This document shows positions 19,037 to 27,147 of a stretch of 64,000 nucleotides of DNA, in pieces. The notes under the pieces were generated by a model that was not told the DNA's origin, ran no database searches, and saw only the letters and a list, made by a program, of their open reading frames with translations. Source of the DNA: Streptomyces lomondensis (lineage in GTDB: Bacteria; Actinomycetota; Actinomycetes; Streptomycetales; Streptomycetaceae); the NCBI RefSeq assembly GCF_014651035.1, contig NZ_BMWC01000008.1:1-64000 (forward strand), in the 5' to 3' direction. How positions within the stretch are numbered: the first letter of the stretch is position 1; every line of letters starts with the position of its first letter. A program made the position numbers and the translations under genes.

Positions 19037-19882
19037 GTGTCTGACTCCGCGAACACCCCCGAACCCCCGCCCCACACCCCCGGTGTCTCCCTCCGGCGCA
19101 CCCGGGCCAAGGGAGAGCCGCGCTTCCCCGACGGGCCGAAGGCCGACCCGGCCGGGTCGCACTTCGAGCGGCGGATCCGGAGTTTCCAGCCGCGGCGGAG
19201 CCGGGTCACAGCCGGCCAGGCGGACGCCCTCCAGCGGCTGTGGCCCAAGTGGGGCCTCGACATCGACGGCAGCCGAACCCTCGACCTCCCCGACCTGTTC
19301 GGCAACGACAACCCCGTCGTCCTGGAGATCGGCTTCGGCATGGGCGAGGCCACCGCCCAGATGGCCGCCGCCGACCCCACGACCAACATCCTCGCCGTCG
19401 ACGTCCACACCCCCGGCCAGGGCAACCTGCTCAATCTCGCCGACCGGAACGGCCTGTCCAACATCCGGGTCGCCAACGGCGACGCGATCATCCTGCTCCG
19501 CGAGATGCTCACCCCGGACTCCCTCGACGGCCTGCGCGTCTACTTCCCCGACCCCTGGCCCAAGAAGCGCCACCACAAGCGCAGACTCATCCAGCCGGCC
19601 TTCCTGACCCTGGCCGCCACCCGCCTCAGGCCCGGCGCGATCCTGCACTGCGCCACCGACTGGGAACCGTACGCCGAACAGATGCTCGACGTACTCACGG
19701 CCCACCCCGACTTCGAGAACACGCAGGCGGACGGTGGTTTCGCGCCGCGCCCCGACTTCCGTCCCCTGACCCGTTTCGAGGGCCAGGGACTGGACAAGGG
19801 ACATGTCGTGAACGACCTCCTGTTCCGCCGCGTACAGCACGTGGACCAACCGCACATGGACCAACCCCCCGCCGGCGCCTGA
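19037..19882 (+). CDS. trmB: tRNA (guanine-N7-)-methyltransferase
   Basis: A 281-residue SAM-dependent enzyme that methylates G46 in the variable loop of many tRNAs. TrmB signatures are present: EIGFGMGEAT (SAM motif I), AVDVHTPGQ for acidic motif II, and the hallmark VYFPDPWPKKRHHKRR loop. The C-terminal TRFEGQGLDKGHVVNDL segment is also typical. A proline-rich N-terminal extension of about 45 residues precedes the core. The GTG at 19037 is chosen because in-frame sequence upstream is the dispersed repeat. It is followed by the PrsW-type gene 58 bp downstream. Confidence 0.94.
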   Translation: MSDSANTPEPPPHTPGVSLRRTRAKGEPRFPDGPKADPAGSHFERRIRSFQPRRSRVTAGQADALQRLWPKWGLDIDGSRTLDLPDLFGNDNPVVLEIGFGMGEATAQMAAADPTTNILAVDVHTPGQGNLLNLADRNGLSNIRVANGDAIILLREMLTPDSLDGLRVYFPDPWPKKRHHKRRLIQPAFLTLAATRLRPGAILHCATDWEPYAEQMLDVLTAHPDFENTQADGGFAPRPDFRPLTRFEGQGLDKGHVVNDLLFRRVQHVDQPHMDQPPAGA

Positions 19883-19940
19883 CCGCACCTGGCACGTCTC
19901 CGCCTGCGGACAACGCCCATCCGTCGTTAGGGTCAATGCC

Positions 19941-21284
19941 GTGGCCACCAGCCCCCCACACCCGTCGTACCCCAGCGGTCCCACCGACGGCGCGCCGACG
20001 GCCGGCGCACCCCCCGCCGGCACCCTGCGGCACGCCCACTGGTGGCAGCGCGCCTGGGTGCGCTACGGCGCGCTGACCACGCTCCTCGCGATCTCCGGCC
20101 TCGTCATCCTCGCCCTGGTCCGCGAGGAGACGGGCACGGAGGGGTTCCTGGTCGGGCTCGGGCTGGCCATCCTCCCGGTTCCCCTGCTGATAGCCGCGTT
20201 CCGCTGGCTGGACCGGGTCGAGCCGGGCCCCTGGCGGAACCTGGTGTTCTCCTTCGCCTGGGGCGCCTGCGCGGCGGCGCTGATAGCGATCGTCGCCAAC
20301 AGCTTCGCGACCCGCTGGATAGCGACGGCGACCGCGGACCCGTCCCGTGCGGACACCCTCGGCGCGACCGTCATAGCCCCGGTGGTCGAGGAGTCGGCCA
20401 AGGCGGCGGCCGTCTTACTGGTCTTCCTCTTCCGCCGCCGCGACTTCACCGGCATCCTCGACGGAGTCGTCATAGCCGGCGTCACCGCCACCGGCTTCGC
20501 GTTCACGGAGAACATCCTCTACCTGGGCACCGCCTTCGGCACCGACCAGCTCACCGGCCACACGGGCATCGCCTCCGTCACGGCGGCGACCTTCTTCGTG
20601 CGCATCGTCATGTCGCCCTTCGCGCACCCGCTCTTCACCGTGCTCACCGGCATCGGCTTCGGCATCGCCGCGCTCTCGGCGGACCGCCGCCCCGTCCGCC
20701 GCGTCGCCTTCCCGCTCTCCGGGCTGCTGCTCGCGATGGGCATGCACGCGATGTGGAACGGCTCGTCGGCGTTCGGCGAGTACGGCTTCTTCGCCGTGTA
20801 CGCGGCGTTCATGGTGCCCATCTTCGGGCTGCTGACCTGGCTGGTGATCTGGACGCGCCAGCGGGAGCTGCGGACCGTGCGCGCGGAGCTGCCCGCCTAC
20901 GCCGTGGCGGGCTGGCTGGCACCGGCGGAGCCGTACGCGCTCGGCTCGATGCGGGCCCGGCGGATCGCCCGCCAGTACGCCCGCCGGCACGCGGGCAGTG
21001 CGGCGGCCCGGGCGGTGGCGCAGTACGAGGCGTACGCGACGTCCCTCGCGTTCCTGCGGCACCGGGCCCGCCGCGGCAGCGCCGGGTCCGGCTTCGCCGT
21101 ACGGGAGCGGGAACTCCTCGACGAACTGTGGCGACGCCGGGAGACGGCCCGCCCCGCGCTGGACCACGCGGCGCGGATCACGGCCCCTCCCGTCCCGGTG
21201 GCGGCACCGCCCTGGCCGGTGTACGGGGTGTACGGCTACGGCCAGCAGCCGACGCCCTGCGCGTACAACCCGTACCGTTCCTAG
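19941..21284 (+). CDS. PrsW-family intramembrane metalloprotease
   Basis: A 447-residue multi-pass membrane protein with about eight hydrophobic segments. PrsW motifs are visible: VEESAKA (EExxK, about 150-156), FAFTEN (FxxxEN-type) near 190, HPLFT near 230, and a later MHAMWNG histidine. These residues bind the metal within the membrane. Bacillus PrsW starts regulated intramembrane proteolysis of an anti-sigma factor; the target here is unknown. The hydrophilic C-terminus (about 300-447) is an actinobacterial addition. Codon 159 (20415-20417) is TTA, so expression should be bldA-dependent. GTG start at 19941. Confidence 0.85.
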   Translation: MATSPPHPSYPSGPTDGAPTAGAPPAGTLRHAHWWQRAWVRYGALTTLLAISGLVILALVREETGTEGFLVGLGLAILPVPLLIAAFRWLDRVEPGPWRNLVFSFAWGACAAALIAIVANSFATRWIATATADPSRADTLGATVIAPVVEESAKAAAVLLVFLFRRRDFTGILDGVVIAGVTATGFAFTENILYLGTAFGTDQLTGHTGIASVTAATFFVRIVMSPFAHPLFTVLTGIGFGIAALSADRRPVRRVAFPLSGLLLAMGMHAMWNGSSAFGEYGFFAVYAAFMVPIFGLLTWLVIWTRQRELRTVRAELPAYAVAGWLAPAEPYALGSMRARRIARQYARRHAGSAAARAVAQYEAYATSLAFLRHRARRGSAGSGFAVRERELLDELWRRRETARPALDHAARITAPPVPVAAPPWPVYGVYGYGQQPTPCAYNPYRS

Positions 21285-21302
21285 ACGGCCTCGTCAGCAG
21301 CC

Positions 21303-22247
21303 TCAGGCCGAAGCCGTTGTGAGCCGCTCCACCTCCGCCGCCGAAAGCGTCAGCTCCCCCACCCCCAGCAGGGCGGGCAACTGCTCCACCGTCCGCGCGG
21401 ACGCGATCGGCGCCGCCACGGTCGGCTGCGCGGCGAGCCAGGCCAGGGCCACCGTGGCGACGGGCACGTCATGCGCAGCGGCGACCTCGTCGAGGGCGGC
21501 GAGGACCCGGCGTCCCCGCTCGGTCTCCAGGTGCCGCGCGGCGCTGCCGGCCCGCGCGCTGTCGACGGTCGTACCGGGCCGGTACTTGCCCGTGAGGAAG
21601 CCGGACGCGAGCGCGTAGTAGGGGACGGCCGCCAGGCCGGTCCGCTCGGCCAGGTCCTGGAGCTCACCCTCGTAGGTGTCGCGGGAGACGAGGTTGTAGT
21701 GGGGCTGGAGGGCCACGTACCGGGCGAGCCCCTCGCGGTCGGAGAACTCCAGGGACGCCCGCAGCCGCTCCGCCGAGATGTTGGAGGCGGCGATGTACCG
21801 CACCTTCCCGGCCTTCACGAGTTCGTCGAGGGCGCCGATGATCTCCTCCACCGGCACCTCGGGCTTGTCGTAGTGGGTGTAGTAGAGGTCGATGTAGTCG
21901 GTGCCGAGGCGGCGCAGGGAGGCGTCGGCGGCGGCCTTGATATTGGCGGCGGACAGGCCCTGGTACTCCGGGTGCTGGCCGACCTTCGTGGCGACGACGA
22001 CGTCCGCGCGGTTGCCGCGCGTCCGGAGCCACTTACCGAGGACGGTCTCGGACTCGCCGCCCTGGTTGCCGTCGGCCCACGCCGAGTACACGTCGGCGGT
22101 GTCGACGAAGTTGCCGCCGGCGGCGGTGTAGGCGTCGAGGACGGCGAAGGACCGGTCCTCGTCGGCGGTCCAGCCGAAGACGTTGCCACCGAGGGCGAGC
22201 GGGAAGACCTCGAGGTCGGAGGAGCCGAGCTTGCGCAGAGAAGTCAT
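21303..22247 (-). CDS. Aldo/keto reductase
   Basis: A 314-residue NADPH-dependent oxidoreductase with a TIM-barrel fold. The catalytic tetrad is readable: Asp in FVDTADVYSA with Tyr four residues on, Lys in VVATKVGQ, and His in YYTHYD. The end of the barrel has the cofactor-binding IASARTVEQL segment typical of the family. The physiological substrate cannot be told from sequence. The ATG at 22247 is chosen. It is convergent with the PrsW-type gene (18-bp gap) and lies downstream of the M23 peptidase in the same direction, probably with its own promoter in the 80-bp gap. Confidence 0.9.
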   Translation of the reverse strand: MTSLRKLGSSDLEVFPLALGGNVFGWTADEDRSFAVLDAYTAAGGNFVDTADVYSAWADGNQGGESETVLGKWLRTRGNRADVVVATKVGQHPEYQGLSAANIKAAADASLRRLGTDYIDLYYTHYDKPEVPVEEIIGALDELVKAGKVRYIAASNISAERLRASLEFSDREGLARYVALQPHYNLVSRDTYEGELQDLAERTGLAAVPYYALASGFLTGKYRPGTTVDSARAGSAARHLETERGRRVLAALDEVAAAHDVPVATVALAWLAAQPTVAAPIASARTVEQLPALLGVGELTLSAAEVERLTTASA

Positions 22248-22329
22248 GCTCTACGTCAACGACCGTACGGGAACGGCCCATTCCACAACTGACGCAAAGC
22301 TTCCGTAAGCACGGCTCCCCGCACAGGTG

Positions 22330-23361
22330 TCAGACGTTCAGGCCCTTGCCCCGCAGCCACGCCAGCGGGTCGATGCCGTTGCTGGAGCCACCGGTGTGGA
22401 CCTCCAGGTGCAGGTGCGCCCCGGTGACGTTGCCGGTGGCACCCACGCGGCCGATGACGTCACCCGTGTTGACCTTCTGGCCGACGCTGACGCCGATCGA
22501 CGACTGGTGCGCGTACCAGATCTCCGTGCCGTCATCGAGGGTGAGGACGGTCTTGTAGCCGTACGAGCCGTTCCAGCCCGCCTCGGTGATGGTGCCGCTG
22601 TGCACCGCCTTGATCGGCGTGCCCGTGGGGGCGGCGAAGTCGAGGCCGGTGTGGTAGCCGGAGGACCAGTAGGCGCCGGCCTGACCGAAGGTCGAGGTGA
22701 TGGTGTACGAGGAGGTCGGCAGCGCGTACTGCTTGGCGAGGGCGGCGAGCCGCTCGGCCTCGGCCTTCTTCCGGGCCTCCTCCTCCGCCTTCCGCTTGGC
22801 TTCGGCGGCCTTGGCCTTGGCTTCCTTCTCCGCCTTGGCGGCGGCTTCCTTGGCCGCCTTCTCGGCGGCGGCCGCGGCATCCTGCGCGGCCTTGGTCTCG
22901 ATCTGCTCCTGCTGGTGCTCGACCTGCGCCATGATCCGGGCGCGCAGCGCCTCACCGGCGCCGGAGGTGCCCTGCTCGGTGTCGGCGGACGCCGTGGCGA
23001 GATCGCTGAGCGGGGTGGCGGAGCCTTCGGGGGTGTCGTCGTCCGAGATGAGGGAACCCACCGAGGGAAGGTCCGGCACGGAGATCGACACCGGCGGCTT
23101 GCCGGTCTGGGCGCTGGCCATGCCGCCGGCGCCCACGGCGGCTATGACGCCGACGCCCAGGACGGTGGAGCTGCGGGCGAGGCCTCCGCCGCGCTGCTTG
23201 GTGACGCGATGCCGGCCACGGACGGGACGGATGGACTCCGCGGTGGGGTTCCATTCCTGGAACGGGCCCTCGTCGGTGCGGTGACCGCCGTAGCCGAAGG
23301 TTTCGGTGTCGCGCTGGCTGGGCGCGGACGGGGCCGCGGGGGCAGGCCGGTTGGACGCCAC
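22330..23361 (-). CDS. M23-family cell-wall endopeptidase
   Basis: A 343-residue secreted or membrane-anchored peptidoglycan hydrolase. An unusually long polar N-terminus (about 65 residues) precedes one hydrophobic segment (STVLGVGVIAAVGAGGMASAQ) acting as signal or anchor. A coiled coil very rich in Ala, Glu and Lys follows (about 155-210), then the LytM/M23 domain with metal ligands in GYHTGLDFAAP, a WYAH histidine and the HLHLEVH motif. It is expected to cut peptide cross-links in peptidoglycan during growth, sporulation or germination. The GTG at 23361 has AAGGAG nine nt upstream. A ydaO-type riboswitch lies directly upstream in the leader, linking expression to c-di-AMP. Confidence 0.92.
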   Translation of the reverse strand: MASNRPAPAAPSAPSQRDTETFGYGGHRTDEGPFQEWNPTAESIRPVRGRHRVTKQRGGGLARSSTVLGVGVIAAVGAGGMASAQTGKPPVSISVPDLPSVGSLISDDDTPEGSATPLSDLATASADTEQGTSGAGEALRARIMAQVEHQQEQIETKAAQDAAAAAEKAAKEAAAKAEKEAKAKAAEAKRKAEEEARKKAEAERLAALAKQYALPTSSYTITSTFGQAGAYWSSGYHTGLDFAAPTGTPIKAVHSGTITEAGWNGSYGYKTVLTLDDGTEIWYAHQSSIGVSVGQKVNTGDVIGRVGATGNVTGAHLHLEVHTGGSSNGIDPLAWLRGKGLNV

Positions 23362-23384
23362 GTGGGCGTACTCCTTTCCTTCCT

Positions 23385-23560
23385 TCTCGCCTACCGGGTT
23401 AGCTGACGGGTTCGGAGCAGGAAGGTCTCCTACGCGCGTATACCTGCCGTGCTTCCACGGCGGCATCCGCCCGATTCACCCCAAGTGGTGGTTCCCCGGT
23501 TCCCTTTCGGGATTCGGCGCGTGCGCACGGAGCCGCCTTCTGTGACGGCTGGGACGACCG
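23385..23560 (-). ncRNA. ydaO-yuaA riboswitch (c-di-AMP sensing)
   Basis: Read on the minus strand, the leader of the M23 peptidase gene shows the conserved blocks of this class: GAATCCCGAAAGGGAACC, then a GGGGAACC...TTGGGGTGAATCG segment, and at the 3' end CCGAACCCGTCAGCTAACC followed by GGTAGGCG. Boundaries are approximate. In Streptomyces these riboswitches precede cell-wall hydrolase genes and turn expression off when c-di-AMP is high, by early termination. The ribosome binding site lies about 15 nt past its 3' end. Confidence 0.88.
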
Positions 23561-23775
23561 CGCTGCGTTATCGAACGTTAATAGACGCGCGGTGGGTATT
23601 CCAGCGATTCCGCTTGATCATTAACCTTTTTCGCGCGGACTTACCTGCCATGACCGGCCCAAATCGGGCGAGTTGACCATGCCGCAAGTGACTCATGAGT
23701 TTTGACGGTGTGTCAGTTGTTATGCGGAGTGATGCGATTCGCTCACCGTCAGTAAGGAAGGGTCCGGGAAATACA

Positions 23776-23811
23776 CCGAGGGCCGGAACCCTTTCGGATT
23801 CCGGCCCTCGG
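23776..23811 (-). terminator. Hairpin downstream of tRNA-fMet
   Basis: A perfect 13-bp inverted repeat (CCGAGGGCCGGAA / TTCCGGCCCTCGG) with a 10-nt loop, 8 nt past the 3' end of the tRNA. Strong GC-rich stem without a long U tract, as is common in Streptomyces. Confidence 0.75.
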
Positions 23812-23818
23812 CCTTCAG

Positions 23819-23892
23819 TAGCGGGGACAGGATTTGAACCTGCGACCTCTGGGTTATGAGCCCAGCGAGCTACCGAGCTGCTCCACCCCGCG
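23819..23892 (-). tRNA. tRNA-fMet (CAT), initiator
   Basis: A 74-nt cloverleaf with anticodon CAT. Initiator hallmarks: three G-C pairs at the base of the anticodon stem (CTGGG CTCATAA CCCAG) and a mismatched first acceptor position (C1 against T72). CCA is not encoded. It is followed by a strong terminator hairpin. Confidence 0.95.
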
Positions 23893-23946
23893 TCGTTGTG
23901 ACTCCAGTGTACGCCATGCGCAGGACAGCTCGTGCACACCTGCCGC

Positions 23947-25179
23947 TCAGCCGCCCGGGCTGCCCGCGTGGGTGAGCGTCTCCCAGGCCGTGAACAGGCC
24001 GTCGGTGCCGGCGGGCCGGGCCCGTACGGCCAGCTTGCGGGCGTCCGGGAGGGACGCGCCGAGGCGGCCCTCCAGGTGGTTGAGGGCGACCTCCAGGTGC
24101 GGCCCGAGTCCGCCCTCGACGCGGCCGCCGCACAGCCACGCGGGTGCGCGTCCGCGCAGTTCGTGGCGGGAGTGCAGGGCGAGCGCGGCCGTCAGCCGGT
24201 CCTTGGTCTCGCCGTAGAGGTCGACGCCCTGGTGCCAGGCCGTCTCGGCGATGTGGGCGGTGGCGGCGAGCGAGGCGCCGACCTGCCGGAAGGAGCGGCA
24301 GGTCTCCTGGGTGACGCCGTCCCGGTAGGTGGCCTGCCCGAACCAGTACGACGTCACGCGCCGCGGCGTGTCGACGCCGGAGCCGGGCACGGTGCGCGGC
24401 GCGGGGCCGTCCTCCTCCAGGTAGAAGTAGGCGGGCACTCGCTCCCGGAAGCGCTTCAGGGCCTGGTCGAAGGCCCGGCGGTCGTCGAGGAAGACGGCGA
24501 CGGCGATGACCGCGTCCGTCGCCACGAGGTCCCAGGCGCCGGTGAAGTCGGGGTCAGCGGCGGAGACTTCGGGCAGGTGGGCGGTGCGCAGCATCTCCTC
24601 GAAGTCCCGCACCCGCTCGGCGCTCCAGCCCCCGCCGCGGGTGTGCCGCACGATCTCCGCGGCCCGGGCCCAGACCGACCCGGTCCAGCCGGCCTGCAAG
24701 GCGGCGTTCGCCCCGGTGTGCCGACGCAGCGTGCCCGACCATGCGTCCATGATCTGCCGGGCCTTCACGGCGTGCTGCCGCTTGCCGGTGACGGTGAAGA
24801 GGAGGGCCTGCGTGTAGGCGGCGAGGGCGTCCGCGCGCTCCTCGGCGCAGCCGCGCCCCCGGAGGTCGCCGGCCGGGCAGACGACGGTCGCGTACGGCTC
24901 GGCCCGGTACCGGTACGAGCCGTACGGGCTGTCCCGCATCGCGAGGTACGCCGTCAGCCAGGGCTGCCTGCCGGCGGTGACGTTCTCCCGTACGGCGTCC
25001 AGCTGGGCCCGGTCGACGAGGACGCCGGGGTGGGTGAACGCGGCGTCGGGGGGCAGGGCCGGGCCCATGGTGCGGCTGTGCTGGCCGGGGGCCCCGCAGG
25101 AGGAGACGAGGAGCGCGAGCGCGGTGAGCAGGGGGCCGAGCAGGAGCGCTGCCGTACGTCGTCTCCCTGCTGCCCACAT
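23947..25179 (-). CDS. Alginate-lyase-family lipoprotein
   Basis: A 410-residue exported lipoprotein. Signal peptide residues 1-26 end in a lipobox VSSC, so the mature protein is lipid-anchored outside the membrane. The rest is largely alpha-helical and shows the alginate-lyase (PL5/PF05426-like) pattern: HPGVLVDRAQLDAVRENV near the start, then TQALLFTVTGKRQHA, WDLVATDAVIAVAVFLDD, and a C-terminal AWLCGG / ALNHLEGRLG segment. These proteins are alpha/alpha-toroid polysaccharide lyases; a true alginate substrate is unlikely to be certain in Streptomyces. ATG 25179 follows GGGAGG by 8 nt. The C-terminus lies about 55 bp from the tRNA-fMet gene. Confidence 0.75.
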   Translation of the reverse strand: MWAAGRRRTAALLLGPLLTALALLVSSCGAPGQHSRTMGPALPPDAAFTHPGVLVDRAQLDAVRENVTAGRQPWLTAYLAMRDSPYGSYRYRAEPYATVVCPAGDLRGRGCAEERADALAAYTQALLFTVTGKRQHAVKARQIMDAWSGTLRRHTGANAALQAGWTGSVWARAAEIVRHTRGGGWSAERVRDFEEMLRTAHLPEVSAADPDFTGAWDLVATDAVIAVAVFLDDRRAFDQALKRFRERVPAYFYLEEDGPAPRTVPGSGVDTPRRVTSYWFGQATYRDGVTQETCRSFRQVGASLAATAHIAETAWHQGVDLYGETKDRLTAALALHSRHELRGRAPAWLCGGRVEGGLGPHLEVALNHLEGRLGASLPDARKLAVRARPAGTDGLFTAWETLTHAGSPGG

Positions 25180-25268
25180 GCCCACTGCCTCCCTGCTCCC
25201 GTCCGGGCCCTGGAGGCAGCGTGACCCGGAAGGCGGCGGGTCCGCAGGATCTGTTGGGCCGATCGGCC

Positions 25269-26399
25269 TCAGCCCAGCAGGTGGCGGTTCGGGGCCTTGG
25301 CCCGCTCCTCGTGCTCGGGCAGGACGACGACCCGCGCGCCCCCGGCCGCCAGGACGCCGCTGCCGTCGGCCCCGGCCACGAAGGTGTCCGGCTCGCGCCA
25401 GGCCGTGACGACCCGCCGGACGCCCGCGTCGAGGATCAGCCGGGCGCAGGGGGCGGGGCGGGAGGCGCGGCGGGCGCAGGGCTCCAGGCTGCTGTAGACC
25501 GTGGCGCCGGCGAGCCGCGGGTCGGCCGGGTCGGTCTTCGCCAGGGCCGCCTCCTCGGCGTGCACCAGCGGGTCGCCACCTTCGCGTGAGTGGCCGCGGG
25601 CCAGTTCCGTGCCGTCGGCCGCGACCACCACCGCGCCCACGCTGAACGCCGTGTCCGACGGCGGGCACTTCTCCGCCAGGGCGCAGGCGAGGGCCAGCCA
25701 GTGGTGGTCGGCGGCGACCGGGAGCGGGCCGGTGCCCGGGGCGGTCGGCTCGTAGCGCATGAGGACGACGTCCTCGATCCGCCGGGTCTCCAGCAGCCGG
25801 AGCCGGCCGGGCTGGTAGCCGCCGGGGCCGAAGAGCCGGGGCGCCCCGGGGTCTCCCACGAAGAGCGGAGCGAGGACCAGCTGGAGTTCGTCGGCGAGGC
25901 CCTGGGTGAGGAGCTGGGTGTGGATCAGGCCGCCGCCCTCGACCATGAGCCGCCGTACGCCCCGGACGTCGTGCAGGTGGGTGAGGAGCCGCCGCCAGTC
26001 GAGGTCCGGGCCGAGGGGGACGACGCCGGTGGCGAGGCCGAGGGCGCGGGCGCGCTCGGCGCCCTGGTCGGTGGTGTAGAGGACTTTCTCGCCGCCGGTG
26101 TGCCAGAAGCGGGCGTCCGGGTCGAGGTCGCCCGTGCCGCTGACGGTGACCTTGAGGGGGTACTCCGGTTTACCGGCGGCGGTGCGGGCAGCGCGCCGCT
26201 CCTCGGAGTTGACCAGGAGACGCGGGTTGTCGGCGCGGATCGTGCCGGCGCCCACCAGGATCGCGTCGACCGACGCCCGGACCTCGTCGACCCGGTCGAA
26301 GTCGGCGGGGCTGGACAGCAGGAGGCGTTCGGGTCCGGTGTCGTCCAGGTAGCCGTCGAGGGAGACGGCGGCGGACAGCAGGACGTACGGGTGGGGCAT
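25269..26399 (-). CDS. RibD-like protein with reversed order: reductase then deaminase
   Basis: A 376-residue fusion. Residues 1-220 are a RibD C-terminal/DHFR-like pyrimidine reductase (AAVSLDGYLDD, LVGAGTIRADNPRL, MVEGGGLIHTQLL). Residues about 230-376 are a cytidine-deaminase-fold domain with zinc ligands HAE at 280-282 and Cys308/Cys318 (EPCARRASRPAPC). In standard RibD/RibG the deaminase comes first, so the order is inverted. The two steps convert the GTP cyclohydrolase II product toward 5-amino-6-ribitylaminouracil phosphate; a GCHII gene lies 750 bp away. It is divergent from a marR gene with a shared palindromic operator. Housekeeping riboflavin genes are presumably elsewhere, so this looks like a second, inducible set. 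Confidence 0.85.
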   Translation of the reverse strand: MPHPYVLLSAAVSLDGYLDDTGPERLLLSSPADFDRVDEVRASVDAILVGAGTIRADNPRLLVNSEERRAARTAAGKPEYPLKVTVSGTGDLDPDARFWHTGGEKVLYTTDQGAERARALGLATGVVPLGPDLDWRRLLTHLHDVRGVRRLMVEGGGLIHTQLLTQGLADELQLVLAPLFVGDPGAPRLFGPGGYQPGRLRLLETRRIEDVVLMRYEPTAPGTGPLPVAADHHWLALACALAEKCPPSDTAFSVGAVVVAADGTELARGHSREGGDPLVHAEEAALAKTDPADPRLAGATVYSSLEPCARRASRPAPCARLILDAGVRRVVTAWREPDTFVAGADGSGVLAAGGARVVVLPEHEERAKAPNRHLLG

Positions 26400-26443
26400 C
26401 GACGCTCCGCGGCTGGTCGGGACGGCGGACTGGGCAGGGCTTG

Positions 26444-26458
26444 GTTCAAGTTTGAAAC
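26444..26458. promoter_or_regulatory. MarR operator 1
   Basis: TTCAA-GT-TTGAA palindrome (26445-26456) between the reductase-deaminase gene and the divergent marR start, AT-rich in GC-rich surroundings. The same pattern recurs twice ahead of the ribA-like gene (27023-27034 and 27061-27080). Confidence 0.7.
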
Positions 26459-26475
26459 AAACCTACACTGGCGGC

Positions 26476-26991
26476 ATGACGACTCGCTGGCTCACCCCCG
26501 AGGAGCAGCGCGCCTGGCGCGCCTACATCGCCGCCTCACTGCTCCTGGAGGACGCGATCGACCGGCAGCTCCAGCAGGACGCCGGCATGCCGCACCTGTA
26601 CTACTCCATCCTGTCCGTCCTGTCGGAGTCCCCGGACCGGCGGCTGCGCATGACCGATCTCGCCGAGCGGCTGAAGATCACGCGCAGCCGGCTGACCTAC
26701 GCGGTGACGCGGCTGGAGAAGGACGGCATGGTGCGGCGCGAGGCCTGCCGCTACGACAAGCGGGGCAGCATCGCCGCGCTCACCGACGAGGGCTTCGCCG
26801 TGCTGGAGCGGGCGGCGCCCGGGCATGTCGAGACCGTGCGGAGCTTCCTGTTCGACCGGCTCAGCGAGGAGCAGGTGGGGCAGCTGGAGGAGATCTCCGC
26901 GGCGATCGCCGAGGGGCTCCAGGAGGAGGGGACGCGGCCGGCGTCGGACGACGTGCCGTGGCGGCGGAGGGCCTCGTCGGCCTGTTCGTGA
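26476..26991 (+). CDS. MarR-family regulator of the ribD/ribA-like pair
   Basis: A 171-residue MarR protein. The helix-turn-helix is at about 60-85 (MTDLAERLKITRSRLTYAV), with wing RREACRYDKRGSIAALTDEG. Start ATG 26476; the in-frame ATG 24 bp upstream overlaps the operator and is less likely. It sits between the divergent RibD-like gene and the downstream GCHII gene. Because matching palindromes lie before both, it very probably represses this small regulon and itself. The inducing ligand is unknown. The gene ends 157 bp before the ribA-like start. Confidence 0.85.
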   Translation: MTTRWLTPEEQRAWRAYIAASLLLEDAIDRQLQQDAGMPHLYYSILSVLSESPDRRLRMTDLAERLKITRSRLTYAVTRLEKDGMVRREACRYDKRGSIAALTDEGFAVLERAAPGHVETVRSFLFDRLSEEQVGQLEEISAAIAEGLQEEGTRPASDDVPWRRRASSACS

Positions 26992-27022
26992 CGCGCGTCA
27001 CAAGGTGCCACATTCTCGTTGA

Positions 27023-27080
27023 TTCAAATTTAAAGCATGGGTAGGGTTCCGATCGTGGTTCTGCTTCAAATCTGAAGCAG
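27023..27080. promoter_or_regulatory. MarR operators 2 and 3
   Basis: Two AT-rich palindromes resembling operator 1: TTCAAATTTAAA at 27023-27034 and a perfect 8-bp inverted repeat CTGCTTCA/TGAAGCAG around AATC at 27061-27080. They lie 68-125 bp before the ribA-like start codon, where a promoter is expected. Confidence 0.68.
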
Positions 27081-27121
27081 TACGGCTGCGCAGCCGAACA
27101 CGAATACGGCTGTGCAGCCGA
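27081..27121. repeat. Tandem palindromic 17-bp repeat
   Basis: TACGGCTGCGCAGCCGA (27081-27097) and the same with one change (27105-27121) are direct repeats, each internally palindromic (CGGCTGCGCAGCCG). They sit in the presumed 5' UTR of the ribA-like gene, between operator 3 and the ribosome binding site. Confidence 0.75.
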
Positions 27122-27147
27122 CAGGAAACGGAACCCGGAGGCCCCGC

